Below, one piece after another: positions 1 to 8,187 of a stretch of DNA of 36,980 bases (its first letter is position 1; every line of letters begins with the position of its first letter). This stretch comes from Labilithrix sp. Its GTDB lineage: Bacteria; Myxococcota_A; Polyangia; Polyangiales; Polyangiaceae. The position numbers and the translations under genes were made by a program. The notes beneath the pieces were generated by a model. That model was not told where the DNA came from, made no database searches, and saw only the letters and a list, made by a program, of their open reading frames with translations. The stretch covers positions 1 to 36,980 of the forward strand of contig JAHBWC010000079.1 in NCBI GenBank assembly GCA_019637225.1, in the 5' to 3' direction.

Positions 1-432
1 GACGTCCGCGGCCTTGACCCGCGGGTCGTCGAAGTGGAGGACGCCGCGACGTTCGCTCACGACGCCTTCGACGCGGAGCGCGCCGGTGACGAAGCGCTCC
101 ATGACGTAGCGGTCGGACGGCTTGACGTCGGACTCGAGCGTAAGCTCGCCGAGCTCCCGGAGGCGCGTGCGCTCCTCGACGAGATCGCGCTGACGGCGGA
201 AGTACAGCGCGTCGACGGGATCGCCTTCCATCGTCGCGAGCGCACGCGGCACCCGCCGCCCGTCCCGCGTGACCGCCGTCCGCGGGACGAACATCACGGC
301 CTCCTGCCGGCGAAGCCGCACCCGCACAGGCGCCTCCTTCGCGCGGGCCCAGAGGACGATCTCGACGCCGTCGTCCGCGTCGCGCCACTCGCGCGACAGG
401 AGAAACGCCTCGACCTGACGCGCCGTGGCCAT
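1..432 (-). CDS. polB: DNA polymerase II (family B), N-terminal part, cut by window edge
   Basis: The first 144 codons of a family B DNA polymerase; the rest lies left of the window. Read on the minus strand from ATG at 432, the product resembles the E. coli Pol II N-terminus: an opening with REWRD and W-A (E. coli RHWRD), then LYFRRQRDL (LYCRAHRQL), a VKPSDRYVMERFVTG block matching VRPPERYLMERFITS, and VEG just after. Family knowledge: Pol II is a repair and translesion polymerase with 3'-5' exonuclease that helps restart stalled forks. The exonuclease and polymerase motifs are not in view. It starts 25 nt after the stop of the upstream same-strand gene, so the two may be co-transcribed. The assignment rests on remembered similarity over about 140 residues and is fairly secure. 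Confidence 0.85.
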   Translation of the reverse strand, partial: MATARQVEAFLLSREWRDADDGVEIVLWARAKEAPVRVRLRRQEAVMFVPRTAVTRDGRRVPRALATMEGDPVDALYFRRQRDLVEERTRLRELGELTLESDVKPSDRYVMERFVTGALRVEGVVSERRGVLHFDDPRVKAADV

Positions 433-457
433 CGCCCAGGTGGCGCCCGCGCCCCTC

Positions 458-1111
458 TCAGATCCCGCGACGCGCAGGCGGCGGCGTCGGGGACGCGATC
501 TCGCCGGAGAGCTCCGTGTCGCATCGGCTCGGGCTCGACGCCATCACCGCGCAGCGGCGGAGCGCGGCGTCCGCTCCGCCGTCGTCGCCGGCCGTGCGGC
601 GCGCGCGAGCGAGCGCGAGGTAGGCGTGGGGGCTCCCGAGGAGATCCCGCCGGTCGAGGTCCTCGAGCACGCGAACGCCCTGGGCGCGCGTCCGCGAGAG
701 GCGGGTCCGCGCCTCGGCGAGGTCCGCCTGCGAGCGCGGATCGTTCGGGCGGTGCGCATCGAGATCCGCCAGGGTCTCGACCGCCCACTCGAGGTTGCCC
801 CAGCGCGCCCAGCCGAGCTGCGCGTCGAGGCTCCCGTCGGCGCGCACGAGGGCGAGCGCGTAGATGCGCTGAGCGCGGAGCGCGAGCGGCGGGGCCGTGC
901 CGTCGAGCTGACGGATCGACGGGTAGCGCACGCGGACGCGATGCGTCGCCTCGCCGAGCCGCGCGCCGTCGAGATCCTGCTCGGCCGCTGCGATCTCTTG
1001 CACCGGCGTGAGCTGACGCTGCACCTCGTTCATGCAGGCCGACGACGACCGCGGCTCCGATGCGGCCGCGAGGAGCACGCCGACCCCGGCGAGGACGTGG
1101 ATGGGCCTCAT
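458..1111 (-). CDS. Small exported TPR-like protein of unknown function
   Basis: A 217-residue protein read from ATG at 1111; an ATG 12 nt further upstream (1123) is also in frame, but the later one gives a better signal peptide (MRPIHVLAGVGVLLAAA). The hydrophobic segment ends near a Cys in an SSSAC context, a poor lipobox, so it may be periplasmic or weakly lipoprotein-like. The rest is helical and charged, with an Asp/Arg-rich stretch containing RSQADLAEARTRL and AYLALARARRTAGDDGGADA, which has the spacing of TPR-like helix pairs (small residue plus YLALA). No catalytic motif is visible. It precedes polB by 25 nt on the same strand. Function unknown. Confidence 0.7.
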   Translation of the reverse strand: MRPIHVLAGVGVLLAAASEPRSSSACMNEVQRQLTPVQEIAAAEQDLDGARLGEATHRVRVRYPSIRQLDGTAPPLALRAQRIYALALVRADGSLDAQLGWARWGNLEWAVETLADLDAHRPNDPRSQADLAEARTRLSRTRAQGVRVLEDLDRRDLLGSPHAYLALARARRTAGDDGGADAALRRCAVMASSPSRCDTELSGEIASPTPPPARRGI

Positions 1112-1192
1112 CGCGTCCAGCATGGCGCGTTCCCCGGCGCCCGTCGAGGGTGTCCGCCGGATCGAGAGGCCGGGACGTGCCTCCGCGCGCCC

Positions 1193-1495
1193 TCATGCCT
1201 CGAGCGACGCGACCGCCTGACGAAGCGCGGAGACCGAAGCCGACTTCAGGTACACGACCGGCGCGTCGTCGGGGACGATCGACTTGGCCTGATCGCGGAG
1301 CGAGTGCGAGACCATCCCCACCATCACGATGACGGCCGCGACCTTGCCGAGGATGCGGCGTGTCCCGTTCGGAACGCGGTTCTCGAAGTGGCGGAGCGCG
1401 AGCCCGCGCGCCTCGACCACCTCGCGGTAGCGCTCCGACATCCCTCCGCTCCCGCCGACGACGATCACCGCGGCCTTCTCTTCGCTCTTACCCAT
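1193..1495 (-). CDS. DUF2325 domain protein
   Basis: A 100-residue protein from ATG at 1495. The reading frame extends further upstream, but that part is Arg/Ser-rich shadow sequence, and DUF2325 similarity begins right at this Met. It shows the family layout: an N-terminal AVIVVGGSGGMSERYREVVE strand-turn-helix, a central VAAVIVMVGMVSHSLRDQAK segment with the S-H-S element, and a C-terminal VVYLKSASVSALRQAV. DUF2325 proteins are small Rossmann-like proteins of unknown biochemical role, often annotated only by domain. The protein stands alone between an exported protein and a lipoprotein gene, with 185 nt of noncoding sequence before it. Family call fairly firm; function unknown. Confidence 0.75.
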   Translation of the reverse strand: MGKSEEKAAVIVVGGSGGMSERYREVVEARGLALRHFENRVPNGTRRILGKVAAVIVMVGMVSHSLRDQAKSIVPDDAPVVYLKSASVSALRQAVASLEA

Positions 1496-1679
1496 GCCAG
1501 AGCGTTCAGCAAGACCGGCGCCAACGCGCGCGCCCTCGCAATCTCCGCGGGATCCGCGCGAGCTCCGCTTATTCCCCGCTATTTTGGCAAGAACGTGCGT
1601 CGTTCGGTGCTCGGCCACGGACAAGCTGTCCGGCCTCCGACAGCGACCGACGGCCCCGAAGACGACGACGCGCCGGCTC

Positions 1680-2507
1680 TCAGCGGATCGTTCGCGCGAC
1701 GAAGTCGTCGACGAGGATCTCGGTCGACGCCGCCGCCAGCGTCGAGAGGAAGACGTGCACTCCCAGCGAGCCTCCCTGCTGCAGGCCGTCCGTGGCGTCG
1801 GTGACCTCGGTGGTCCAGCCGGCGGGCTCGGCATCGGCGGCCTTCCACACCTTGCCGCGGAGCCTCGTCGGACGGGCGCCCACGAACTGGAAGCGAACCC
1901 GCAGCGGCTCGCTCTCCGGAGCGTCGAGGACGTGCGCTACGGTGACGATGTCCGCCTCCGGCTTGCTGGGCTCGAACTTGGAGAACGAGAGCCCGACGCT
2001 CCCGTTGTCCCGCAAGACGATCTTGCCGTTGTAGCGAAAGCCGTCGTGTCGCCGCGCCACCAGCGAGACGTAGACTCCGCTCCCCAGCGAGACGGGGCCG
2101 CTCTTGCCCGACAGGAGGGCCTCGAGCTCGACGTCGGTTTGGTCGACGTGATCCATGTAGGCCTGCGTGCTGGAGCCCTTCGCGACGACGATGCGCCCGA
2201 CGCCGCTGGCCACGCTGAGCGATCCGCCCCCCGGACTCGACACCCAGGTCCCGCCGAAGTCCGCGGCGCCGAGCTCGGCGGACTCGTTGCGCGAGAACGT
2301 GTCGTAGACGATGAGGCCCGCGTCCACGTCGCCCGCGTCGCGCTCACCGGCGTCGTCGCCGCCGTCGCCGGTCGACGGCGGCGCGCCAGCCTCGATCGGC
2401 TCCGCCGGCTCCGCCGGCTCCGTCACGCCGAACGTCGTGCAACCGGCAGCGCTCCCTGCTCCGGCGAGGAGCAGGACGAGCAGCTGGCCGATGACCGACG
2501 ATCGCAC
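1680..2507 (-). CDS. Lipoprotein with a LamG/concanavalin-like beta domain
   Basis: A 275-residue protein from ATG at 2507. The signal peptide MRSSVIGQLLVLLLAGAGSA leads to AAGC, a good lipobox with Cys23, so outer-membrane or surface lipoprotein is likely. An Ala/Glu/Pro/Asp/Gly-rich linker (TEPAEPAEPIEAG, then DGGDDAGERDAGD) follows, as in many myxobacterial lipoproteins. The C-terminal two thirds alternate beta-strand-like stretches (GTWVSSPGGGSLSVASGVGR, FRYNGKIVLRDNGSVGLSFS, VRFQFVGARPTRLRGKVW), resembling a jelly-roll carbohydrate-binding or LamG-like fold. No catalytic residues can be named. It lies 54 nt downstream of the S33 hydrolase gene on the same strand and could be co-expressed. 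Confidence 0.75.
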   Translation of the reverse strand: MRSSVIGQLLVLLLAGAGSAAGCTTFGVTEPAEPAEPIEAGAPPSTGDGGDDAGERDAGDVDAGLIVYDTFSRNESAELGAADFGGTWVSSPGGGSLSVASGVGRIVVAKGSSTQAYMDHVDQTDVELEALLSGKSGPVSLGSGVYVSLVARRHDGFRYNGKIVLRDNGSVGLSFSKFEPSKPEADIVTVAHVLDAPESEPLRVRFQFVGARPTRLRGKVWKAADAEPAGWTTEVTDATDGLQQGGSLGVHVFLSTLAAASTEILVDDFVARTIR

Positions 2508-2561
2508 CTCCGCGAGGCTAACACCAACCGCCGCAGGCCGTCTTCGGTACGCGCGTGCCGG

Positions 2562-4160
2562 CTACTCCCACGCGTCGGTGGTGCCGAAGAGGGCCGACGT
2601 GAAAGCCGTCCGCGGGTTGCTGAAGTCGAGCGGGACGACGTCGGCGATGCAGCTCGTATCGACCGCGCGCTTCGGGTCCTCCAAGAAGCCCATGATCATC
2701 CTGGTCCCGCACGAGCGCCCCTCGCTCGTCGTCGACGACGCGAACACCGTGTGGCCTGCCGTCGGCACCTCGACCCACGTCTGATGGGGTCGCGTGAAGT
2801 GCTCGCGCATCGGGCGCGCCTTCCGGAGCAGCGTCGCCGGATCGAGCCCGCCCTGGAGGAACAACATCGGCGTGTCCGTGTCGGCGTAGGCCTTCGAGCT
2901 CGGGTCCGGCGAGTAGCGGGGCCAGCCCTCGTAGAGAAAGCTCATCTGCTCGGTGATGTCGCGCGAAGCCACCGCGTTGTCGCGGATCAAGGCGAGCTCG
3001 GACGCGGTCGGTGCGGGGTTCTCCCAGAGCTCCGAGAAGATGATGTTGTACGTGAGCCCCCAGCCCCACTGCTTCATCATCTCGCTCTCGGGTCCCTCCT
3101 GCGTGACCGCGTCGACGAACACCTTCAGCGCCGTCACGTCGCGCGGCTCACAGCGATCGGCACGGTAGATCACCGGCGGAATGTAGGTCCGGAGGGTCGG
3201 GTCCATCAGGAGCCCGGCGAACGCGCGCCGGAAGAGGATATGGGTCGGAAAGTCCGGCAGCGCGATGTCGGGGCAGTGCCCCGTCTTCAGCTTCGCGAAG
3301 AGGGCCTGCGTCTTCGCCCAGGGATCGGGCCCCATCTTTTCGCCGCAGAGCGCATCGCCCTTGCACACATTCAAGAAGTCCCGCGCGGCTTCGTCCGAGT
3401 CCGCGTCCTGGCGCGCGAGGCTCGTGCCCGGCGGCACGATCGAGTCGAGGATCACGCCGGACGCCTGACCGGGAAAGAGCTGGAGATAGCGGTGTGCCCA
3501 GTACGTCCCGTACGACACGCCGAGCACGAACGCAGGCTGCGGGTCGCTCGTCTGGATGCGCGCGATCGCCACGCCGAGATCGTTGGCGGCCTGCGTCGTG
3601 TCGTAGAAGCGGAGGTCCTCTCCGTGGGCGGCCTTCAGCGCGGGCAGACACGTGGCCCACTCCTCATTGGTGATCGCGAGCCCCGCCTCGCTGTCACTCG
3701 CCTCCTCCGCCGGGCACCCGAGGCGCGACGACTCGCCGGTCCCGCGGTGGTCCGGGATGTAGTAGTCGACGTCGGGGAAGCGCGTCGCCATCTGCTCGGC
3801 GATCTTCTCGAAGACGTAGCCGGACCCGCCGGGGCCGCCCTGGAGCATCCAGAGCGCGCGGAGGTGCTTGCCGCCCTTGGGTCGATAGCGCTTCACGAAG
3901 AAGTCGATCGTCTTTCCGCCGGGCGCCTTCGCGTCGAGCGGCACCGGAATCCGCGCGCACTCGGCGCTCGGCCCCTTCCCTTCGCTCTGGAGCGTGCACT
4001 TCGTCCACTCGACGGGCGCAGCGCCGGCGTCTTCCTCTGCCTCTTCGGCCGCTCCCGCGTCGGGCCCGCCTGCCGCCTCCGGGGCAGACGAGCTGCACGA
4101 GGCCTGGGAGAGCGGAACGAGAGCGAGCGCGAGCGGCAGCGCGGCGTGAAGCAGCTTCAT
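2562..4160 (-). CDS. Secreted alpha/beta hydrolase, S33 (tripeptidyl aminopeptidase-like) family
   Basis: A 532-residue protein from ATG at 4160; an in-frame ATG at 4202 would put charged residues before the signal peptide, so the later start is preferred. The signal MKLLHAALPLALALVPLSQA is followed by Cys22, a weak lipobox, then an acidic Ala-rich linker. The fold is clear: LQGGPGGSG oxyanion motif near 107-114, DHRGTGES near 137-144, nucleophile elbow GVSYGTYW with Ser216, acid Asp440 in GGLDPATLL, and His470 in AGHTVF. Family knowledge: MEROPS S33 and TAP-like enzymes remove N-terminal peptides or prolines from peptides outside the cytoplasm. Multiple Cys in the cap region suggest disulphides. 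It is divergent from the STAND regulator at 4273. Confidence 0.88.
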   Translation of the reverse strand: MKLLHAALPLALALVPLSQASCSSSAPEAAGGPDAGAAEEAEEDAGAAPVEWTKCTLQSEGKGPSAECARIPVPLDAKAPGGKTIDFFVKRYRPKGGKHLRALWMLQGGPGGSGYVFEKIAEQMATRFPDVDYYIPDHRGTGESSRLGCPAEEASDSEAGLAITNEEWATCLPALKAAHGEDLRFYDTTQAANDLGVAIARIQTSDPQPAFVLGVSYGTYWAHRYLQLFPGQASGVILDSIVPPGTSLARQDADSDEAARDFLNVCKGDALCGEKMGPDPWAKTQALFAKLKTGHCPDIALPDFPTHILFRRAFAGLLMDPTLRTYIPPVIYRADRCEPRDVTALKVFVDAVTQEGPESEMMKQWGWGLTYNIIFSELWENPAPTASELALIRDNAVASRDITEQMSFLYEGWPRYSPDPSSKAYADTDTPMLFLQGGLDPATLLRKARPMREHFTRPHQTWVEVPTAGHTVFASSTTSEGRSCGTRMIMGFLEDPKRAVDTSCIADVVPLDFSNPRTAFTSALFGTTDAWE

Positions 4161-4272
4161 GCGCGGAGCCTCCCAGACCGCCGCCCCGAGGGCACCTAAC
4201 ACGACCTAACCTGATCGGCCGACGTGCGGCTGGGCGCGCGACCTCGCGTGTGCCATCGTCTGTTCGACCCGC

Positions 4273-6660
4273 ATGGGCGCGGACCGAGAACGCGAGCTCC
4301 TTCCGTCTCCGCGCGACCTCCGTGGTCGAGCCGAGGAGCTCGCCGCGATCTCTGCACGGATGAACGAGGGAGGGCGTCTCCTCACGCTCCGTGGGCCTCC
4401 CGGCGTGGGCAAGACCGCCCTGGCGCGCGCGGTCGTCCATCGGTTGTCGCGCGAGGGTCGCCGGGTCCGCTTCGCGTCGCTCGCTCGGCTCGACACCCGC
4501 GGCGCCGCCCTCGCCGCGATCGCCCGAGCGATCGGTCTGTCGCCGCGGACGGCCAACGACGCCGTCGTCCTCGAGCGCATCGTCCGTCAGCTCGACGAGG
4601 GGAGCCTTCAGCTCGACGAGGGGAGCCGGACGACGCTCGTCCTCGACGAGGTCGACGCGCTCCGGGCGGAGGCGCGGTCGATCGTCGAGGACCTCCTCGG
4701 GGAGGCCGCCGATCTCTCGATCCTCGTGTGTGCGCGCGCGCCGCTCGGCTCGCCGCTCGAGGAGGTGCTCGCGCTCGCTCCGCTTCCCCCGCGCGCGGCG
4801 ACCGAGCTGCTCGTCGACCGCGCACATCAGGCCGCCCCGGAGCGCGCGATCGAGCCCGAGCTCGCGGAGCGCCTCGCCTTGCGCTCGGGCGGACTTCCGC
4901 TCGCGATCGAGATCGTCGCGGGCTGGGTGGCGGCGCTCGGCGCGCGCGAGACGCTCGCGGCGTTGAGCGAAGGCGCCCTCGCGCTCGACGCTCTCGATCA
5001 TGCGCTCGACGCGTCGTGGACGTTGCTCGGCCCCGCGGAGCGCGGGTCGTTCGCGGCGCTCAGCGTCTTTCGGGGGAGCTTCGACCTCGAAGCGGCGCGT
5101 GCCGTCGCCGCCTCTCCGCAGGCTGCGGCGCACCTCGCCACGCTCGTCTCGGCGTCGCTCGTGGACGTGCACGACACGATCGACGGGGCGCGCTACGAGA
5201 TGCTCGAAGGAGTCCGCGCCTACGCCTCGAAGAAGGCGAAGGAAGAGCCCGCCGAGCAGCTCGACGCGCGCGCGCGCCTCGCACGACACCTGGCGGCGGC
5301 GGCGCGTCCCCGCGCCGATCTGCCGTCGAGCTGGAGGCGACTCGCCGAGGAGCGCGACGATCTCGTCGGCGCGTGGGAGCACGCGATCGACGGCGATCCG
5401 CGCATGGCGCTCCGGCTCGCGGTGGTGCTCGAGCCGAGCCTCGCCGCCCAAGGGCCTCCCGCTCTCCACCGGAAGATCCTCGAGCGCTCGATCGCGGCGA
5501 GCGAGGCCGCGTCGCTCCCCGACCTCGGGAGGGAACACGCGGCGGCCACGATCGATCTGCTCTTCGCGCTCGGACGCCTCGAGTCGCTTCGCGGATACCA
5601 CGCGGCTTCGCGGGCGCCCTTCGAGCGCGGCATCGCGCTCGCCGAGCGCGGCTCCGACGGTGTCCGCACGGCGTGGCTGCTCGCGCACCTCTCGCGCTCC
5701 CTGTCTGCGCTCGGTCGCGTCGAGGACGCCGCCTCGCTCGTCGCGCGCGCCCGCGAGGTCTGCGGGCGCGAGACGGATGCCCGCCTCCAGGCGACCGTCG
5801 AGCACGCGCTCGGCGGGCTCCACCTCGCGTCCGGCCAGCTCGACGCCGCAGGAGAGGCCTACCGTCGAGCGTCCAGCGCAGCGCGGGCCGCCGGCGCGCC
5901 ACGGCTCGAGGGGGTCGCGCTCCTCGGCTCATGCCGCGTGCACCTGGCGCGCGCCGGCGAGGCGAACGTCGAGGCGGCGGCGAGCACCTTCGCGGAGGCG
6001 AGGGCTCGCTTCGAGGTCGCGACCGATGCCTTCCACCTCGCGCGCCTCACGGCCTACGAGGGCGGCGTCGCGCTCGTCCGCGGAAACGTCGACGAAGCCG
6101 AGGAGCGTTTCGCCCGCGCGCTCGACGAGGTCGTGCTCCAGGACGACATCGAGGGCGAGCTCGAGGCCCGCCTCGGCCTGACGCTCACCGCGCACGCGCG
6201 CGGCGACGTGCGGCTCGCCGAGCGGCGACTCGACGACTTCGACCTCGCCGCGCGGCGCACCGACGATCTCGGCTGGGGGCCGCGCCGCGCCGCAGCCGAG
6301 CGAACGAGCAGCGAGGCCGCGCCTGCCGCGAGCGCGCTCACGCTCGCGCTCTCGCGCGACGGCCGCTCGCTCGAGCTCTGTTCGCGCGCCGTCGACTTCG
6401 GCCGACGCGGGCCCCTGCGTCGGATCCTCGTCGCGCTCGCCGAGCGACACCACGAGTCGCCGGGACGGGCGATGTCGGTCTCGGAGATCCGCGCGGCCGG
6501 GTGGCCGGACGAGAAGATGCTCCACGAGTCCGGCACGGCGCGCGTGTACATGGCGATCCGCCGGCTGAGGACGCTCGGGCTCGATCCGCTCCTCCGGACC
6601 TCCGACGAGGGCTACGCGCTCGACACGAGCGTGACGGTGATCTGGCGCGATCCCGCGTGA
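4273..6660 (+). CDS. STAND/AfsR-like ATPase regulator with NB-ARC-type module, helical repeats and C-terminal winged helix
   Basis: 795 residues. The N-terminal P-loop module has LRGPPGVGKTALA (Walker A, 41-48), TLVLDEVDAL (Walker B, 121-127) and a GLPLAIEI motif (near 210), as in NB-ARC/STAND ATPases. The middle (about 330-690) is Ala/Leu/Glu-rich, TPR-like helical repeats that normally sense a ligand or partner. The last 100 residues (RRILVALAERH..., VSEIRAAGWPDEKML, ARVYMAIRRLRTLGLDPLL) look like an OmpR/SARP-type winged helix. Family knowledge: such proteins are ATP-dependent switches, often transcription activators. Having the DNA-binding part at the C-terminus is unlike SARPs, where it is N-terminal, but like the MalT/LAL family order. 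A 21-nt tandem duplication sits near residue 107. Target genes cannot be told. Confidence 0.85.
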   Translation: MGADRERELLPSPRDLRGRAEELAAISARMNEGGRLLTLRGPPGVGKTALARAVVHRLSREGRRVRFASLARLDTRGAALAAIARAIGLSPRTANDAVVLERIVRQLDEGSLQLDEGSRTTLVLDEVDALRAEARSIVEDLLGEAADLSILVCARAPLGSPLEEVLALAPLPPRAATELLVDRAHQAAPERAIEPELAERLALRSGGLPLAIEIVAGWVAALGARETLAALSEGALALDALDHALDASWTLLGPAERGSFAALSVFRGSFDLEAARAVAASPQAAAHLATLVSASLVDVHDTIDGARYEMLEGVRAYASKKAKEEPAEQLDARARLARHLAAAARPRADLPSSWRRLAEERDDLVGAWEHAIDGDPRMALRLAVVLEPSLAAQGPPALHRKILERSIAASEAASLPDLGREHAAATIDLLFALGRLESLRGYHAASRAPFERGIALAERGSDGVRTAWLLAHLSRSLSALGRVEDAASLVARAREVCGRETDARLQATVEHALGGLHLASGQLDAAGEAYRRASSAARAAGAPRLEGVALLGSCRVHLARAGEANVEAAASTFAEARARFEVATDAFHLARLTAYEGGVALVRGNVDEAEERFARALDEVVLQDDIEGELEARLGLTLTAHARGDVRLAERRLDDFDLAARRTDDLGWGPRRAAAERTSSEAAPAASALTLALSRDGRSLELCSRAVDFGRRGPLRRILVALAERHHESPGRAMSVSEIRAAGWPDEKMLHESGTARVYMAIRRLRTLGLDPLLRTSDEGYALDTSVTVIWRDPA
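4588..4627 (+). repeat. 21-nt in-frame tandem duplication in the STAND gene
   Basis: Two adjacent copies of a 21-nt unit beginning cagctcgacgaggggagc, the second truncated to 19 identical nt. They encode QLDEGSL then QLDEGSR, just before the Walker B strand. The copies are identical over 19 nt, so the duplication looks recent. Confidence 0.9.
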
Positions 6661-6668
6661 CGCGCAGC

Positions 6669-7616
6669 TCAGCGCGGGCGACGGGCGCGACGGCGGCGCG
6701 CGACGAAGACGCCCGCGATCGCGAGCCCAACGCTCCCCGACGCCGCCCACGACGCCGTCGGTCGAGGCGTCGCCGCGCACTTCTCCTCGCGCTTCGGTGT
6801 CGAGCACTCGGCCGTGAAGCCGTGCCGAGGGTTCGGGTCGCACGCGTCCGCGACGATGGTCTGGTTCGCGCTGACCGCCGAGCTCACGACGCGTATCGAC
6901 GGGTCCGGGTAGATCGCGCAGAGCCCGGCGACGTCGTCCGGCGCCAGCGTGCGGAGCGCCGCGGTGCCCGGCTTGTAGCTCGCGAACATCGTCGAGCGCG
7001 CGTCCGTCGCGTGCGCGAGCCCGAAGAAGTGCCCGGCCTCGTGCGTGATGACGCTGGCGAGATCGAAGCCGTTCGCCGGCACCTGATCGGACGTGGAGAG
7101 GTTACGCGCGGAGGAGTTGATCTCCATGTCCGCGTCGTAGATCTCGCCGGTGTCGGCGTTGAACGTGACCGTCGTGAGGCCGAGCGTGCTGTTCGGATCG
7201 CTGTACGGCCAGCCGTCGTCGCGGAACACGATCACGTTCTGGTTCGGTGAGTCGCCGTTGTAGCGAACCTCGCCGCAGGTCGCCGCGCCGATGTTCGAGA
7301 CCGCGATGCCGGGCGGATTGCCGTCGGCGCACTCCGCGCGCATCCAGGTGCCGAACGCGTCGTCGATGACGCGCTTGGCCTCTTCGTAAGGGATGTTCCG
7401 GCTGCCCGCCTGGTTGATGCTGTAGCTGACGCACGCGTTGCGCCAGAACAGGAAGAGCCCCTGCGTGAAGCAGCCGCGGCTCGGGCTGTAGTTGGGCGGG
7501 AGCTGCTGGGTGGTCGTGCGGCAATACGCGTGAGCCGCCGTGGGCACGGCGAGGGTGCACAGGGCGACGGCCGCGAGCATGAGGCGCATGCAAGGGCGGC
7601 CAAGCAAGAAACGCAT
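6669..7616 (-). CDS. Secreted matrixin-type zinc metalloprotease with MYXO-CTERM-like tail
   Basis: 315 residues from ATG at 7616; a second ATG at 7589 gives a tidier signal peptide (MRLMLAAVALCTLAVPTAAHA) and may be the true start. The catalytic zinc site HEAGHFFGLAH (192-202) and the Met-turn STMF (208-211) are intact, the signature of metzincins of the M10/matrixin type. An upstream GTWMRAECADGNP and GLTTVTFNADTGEIYDADMEIN match the matrixin beta-sheet region. The C-terminus has a hydrophobic stretch (GSVGLAIAGVFVA) followed by RRRRARR after a Cys, resembling the MYXO-CTERM sorting signal for surface anchoring. It converges with the STAND gene with only 8 nt between the stops. Substrate unknown. 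Confidence 0.88.
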   Translation of the reverse strand: MRFLLGRPCMRLMLAAVALCTLAVPTAAHAYCRTTTQQLPPNYSPSRGCFTQGLFLFWRNACVSYSINQAGSRNIPYEEAKRVIDDAFGTWMRAECADGNPPGIAVSNIGAATCGEVRYNGDSPNQNVIVFRDDGWPYSDPNSTLGLTTVTFNADTGEIYDADMEINSSARNLSTSDQVPANGFDLASVITHEAGHFFGLAHATDARSTMFASYKPGTAALRTLAPDDVAGLCAIYPDPSIRVVSSAVSANQTIVADACDPNPRHGFTAECSTPKREEKCAATPRPTASWAASGSVGLAIAGVFVARRRRARRPR

Positions 7617-7785
7617 CGCTTCAGCGTAGCACGCGCTCCGACGCGCGCGCGCGCCGGGCGTCGGCTCGAGCGTGTCCGACTGGTGCCTGTCCCGCGGCGT
7701 CTCGATCGAGCCGCCGGGTCGCTGCCTCGACTCGTCTCGGGCCAGAGGGAGCGGTGGAGCGTCGCTGCGCCGCGCGGGCCGTGCT

Positions 7786-8148
7786 TCAGCCGAACGTGTC
7801 GGCGTACGCGGCCTCGTCGAAGCCGACGAGGACGCTCTGTCGCGTGACGACCACGGGGCGCTTCACGAGCTTTCCGTCCTGCGTGAGCCAGCGGACGATC
7901 TCTTCGTCCTTCGCAGCGTCGACCTTCTGCTTGCCGATCGCCCGGTAGCTCTGACCGCTCGTATTGAGCCATTTGCGCACCGAGCGCTTGCTCTTCGGGA
8001 TCCAGGCGCCGAGCTCCTCGGCGCTCGGCGGGCTGTCGACGATCGGTCGAACGTCGACGGGCACGCCGTGGTCCGAAAACCAGCGCAGCGCCTTCTTGCA
8101 GGTCCCGCAGCCTGCGTACGAGAGCACGAGGGGTCTTTCGCTCGCCAT
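7786..8148 (-). CDS. ArsC/Spx-family protein
   Basis: 120 residues, the usual length for ArsC/Spx/YffB proteins. The N-terminal SYAGCGTCKKALRWF carries Cys14 and Cys17 as a CxxC redox pair on a thioredoxin-like fold, and RPVVVTRQSVLVGFDEAAY at the C-terminus fits the family's RPvv...vGF block. The IGKQKVDAAKDEEIVRWL stretch fits the helical insertion. Family knowledge: members are glutaredoxin-dependent arsenate reductases or redox-sensing regulators (Spx). The CxxC favours the Spx/YffB side over classical ArsC, where a single Cys acts. No arsenic-resistance genes lie beside it, so arsenate reduction should not be assumed. Confidence 0.85.
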   Translation of the reverse strand: MASERPLVLSYAGCGTCKKALRWFSDHGVPVDVRPIVDSPPSAEELGAWIPKSKRSVRKWLNTSGQSYRAIGKQKVDAAKDEEIVRWLTQDGKLVKRPVVVTRQSVLVGFDEAAYADTFG

Positions 8149-8187
8149 GGTCGCCTCTGTCCGTCGAGAGGGCTCAGCCTTAGCACA

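Noticed and set aside
1494..4199. Plus-strand open frame of 901 codons
   Set aside because: Opposite the lipoprotein and the S33 hydrolase, both of which have signal peptides and motifs; the plus frame has none.
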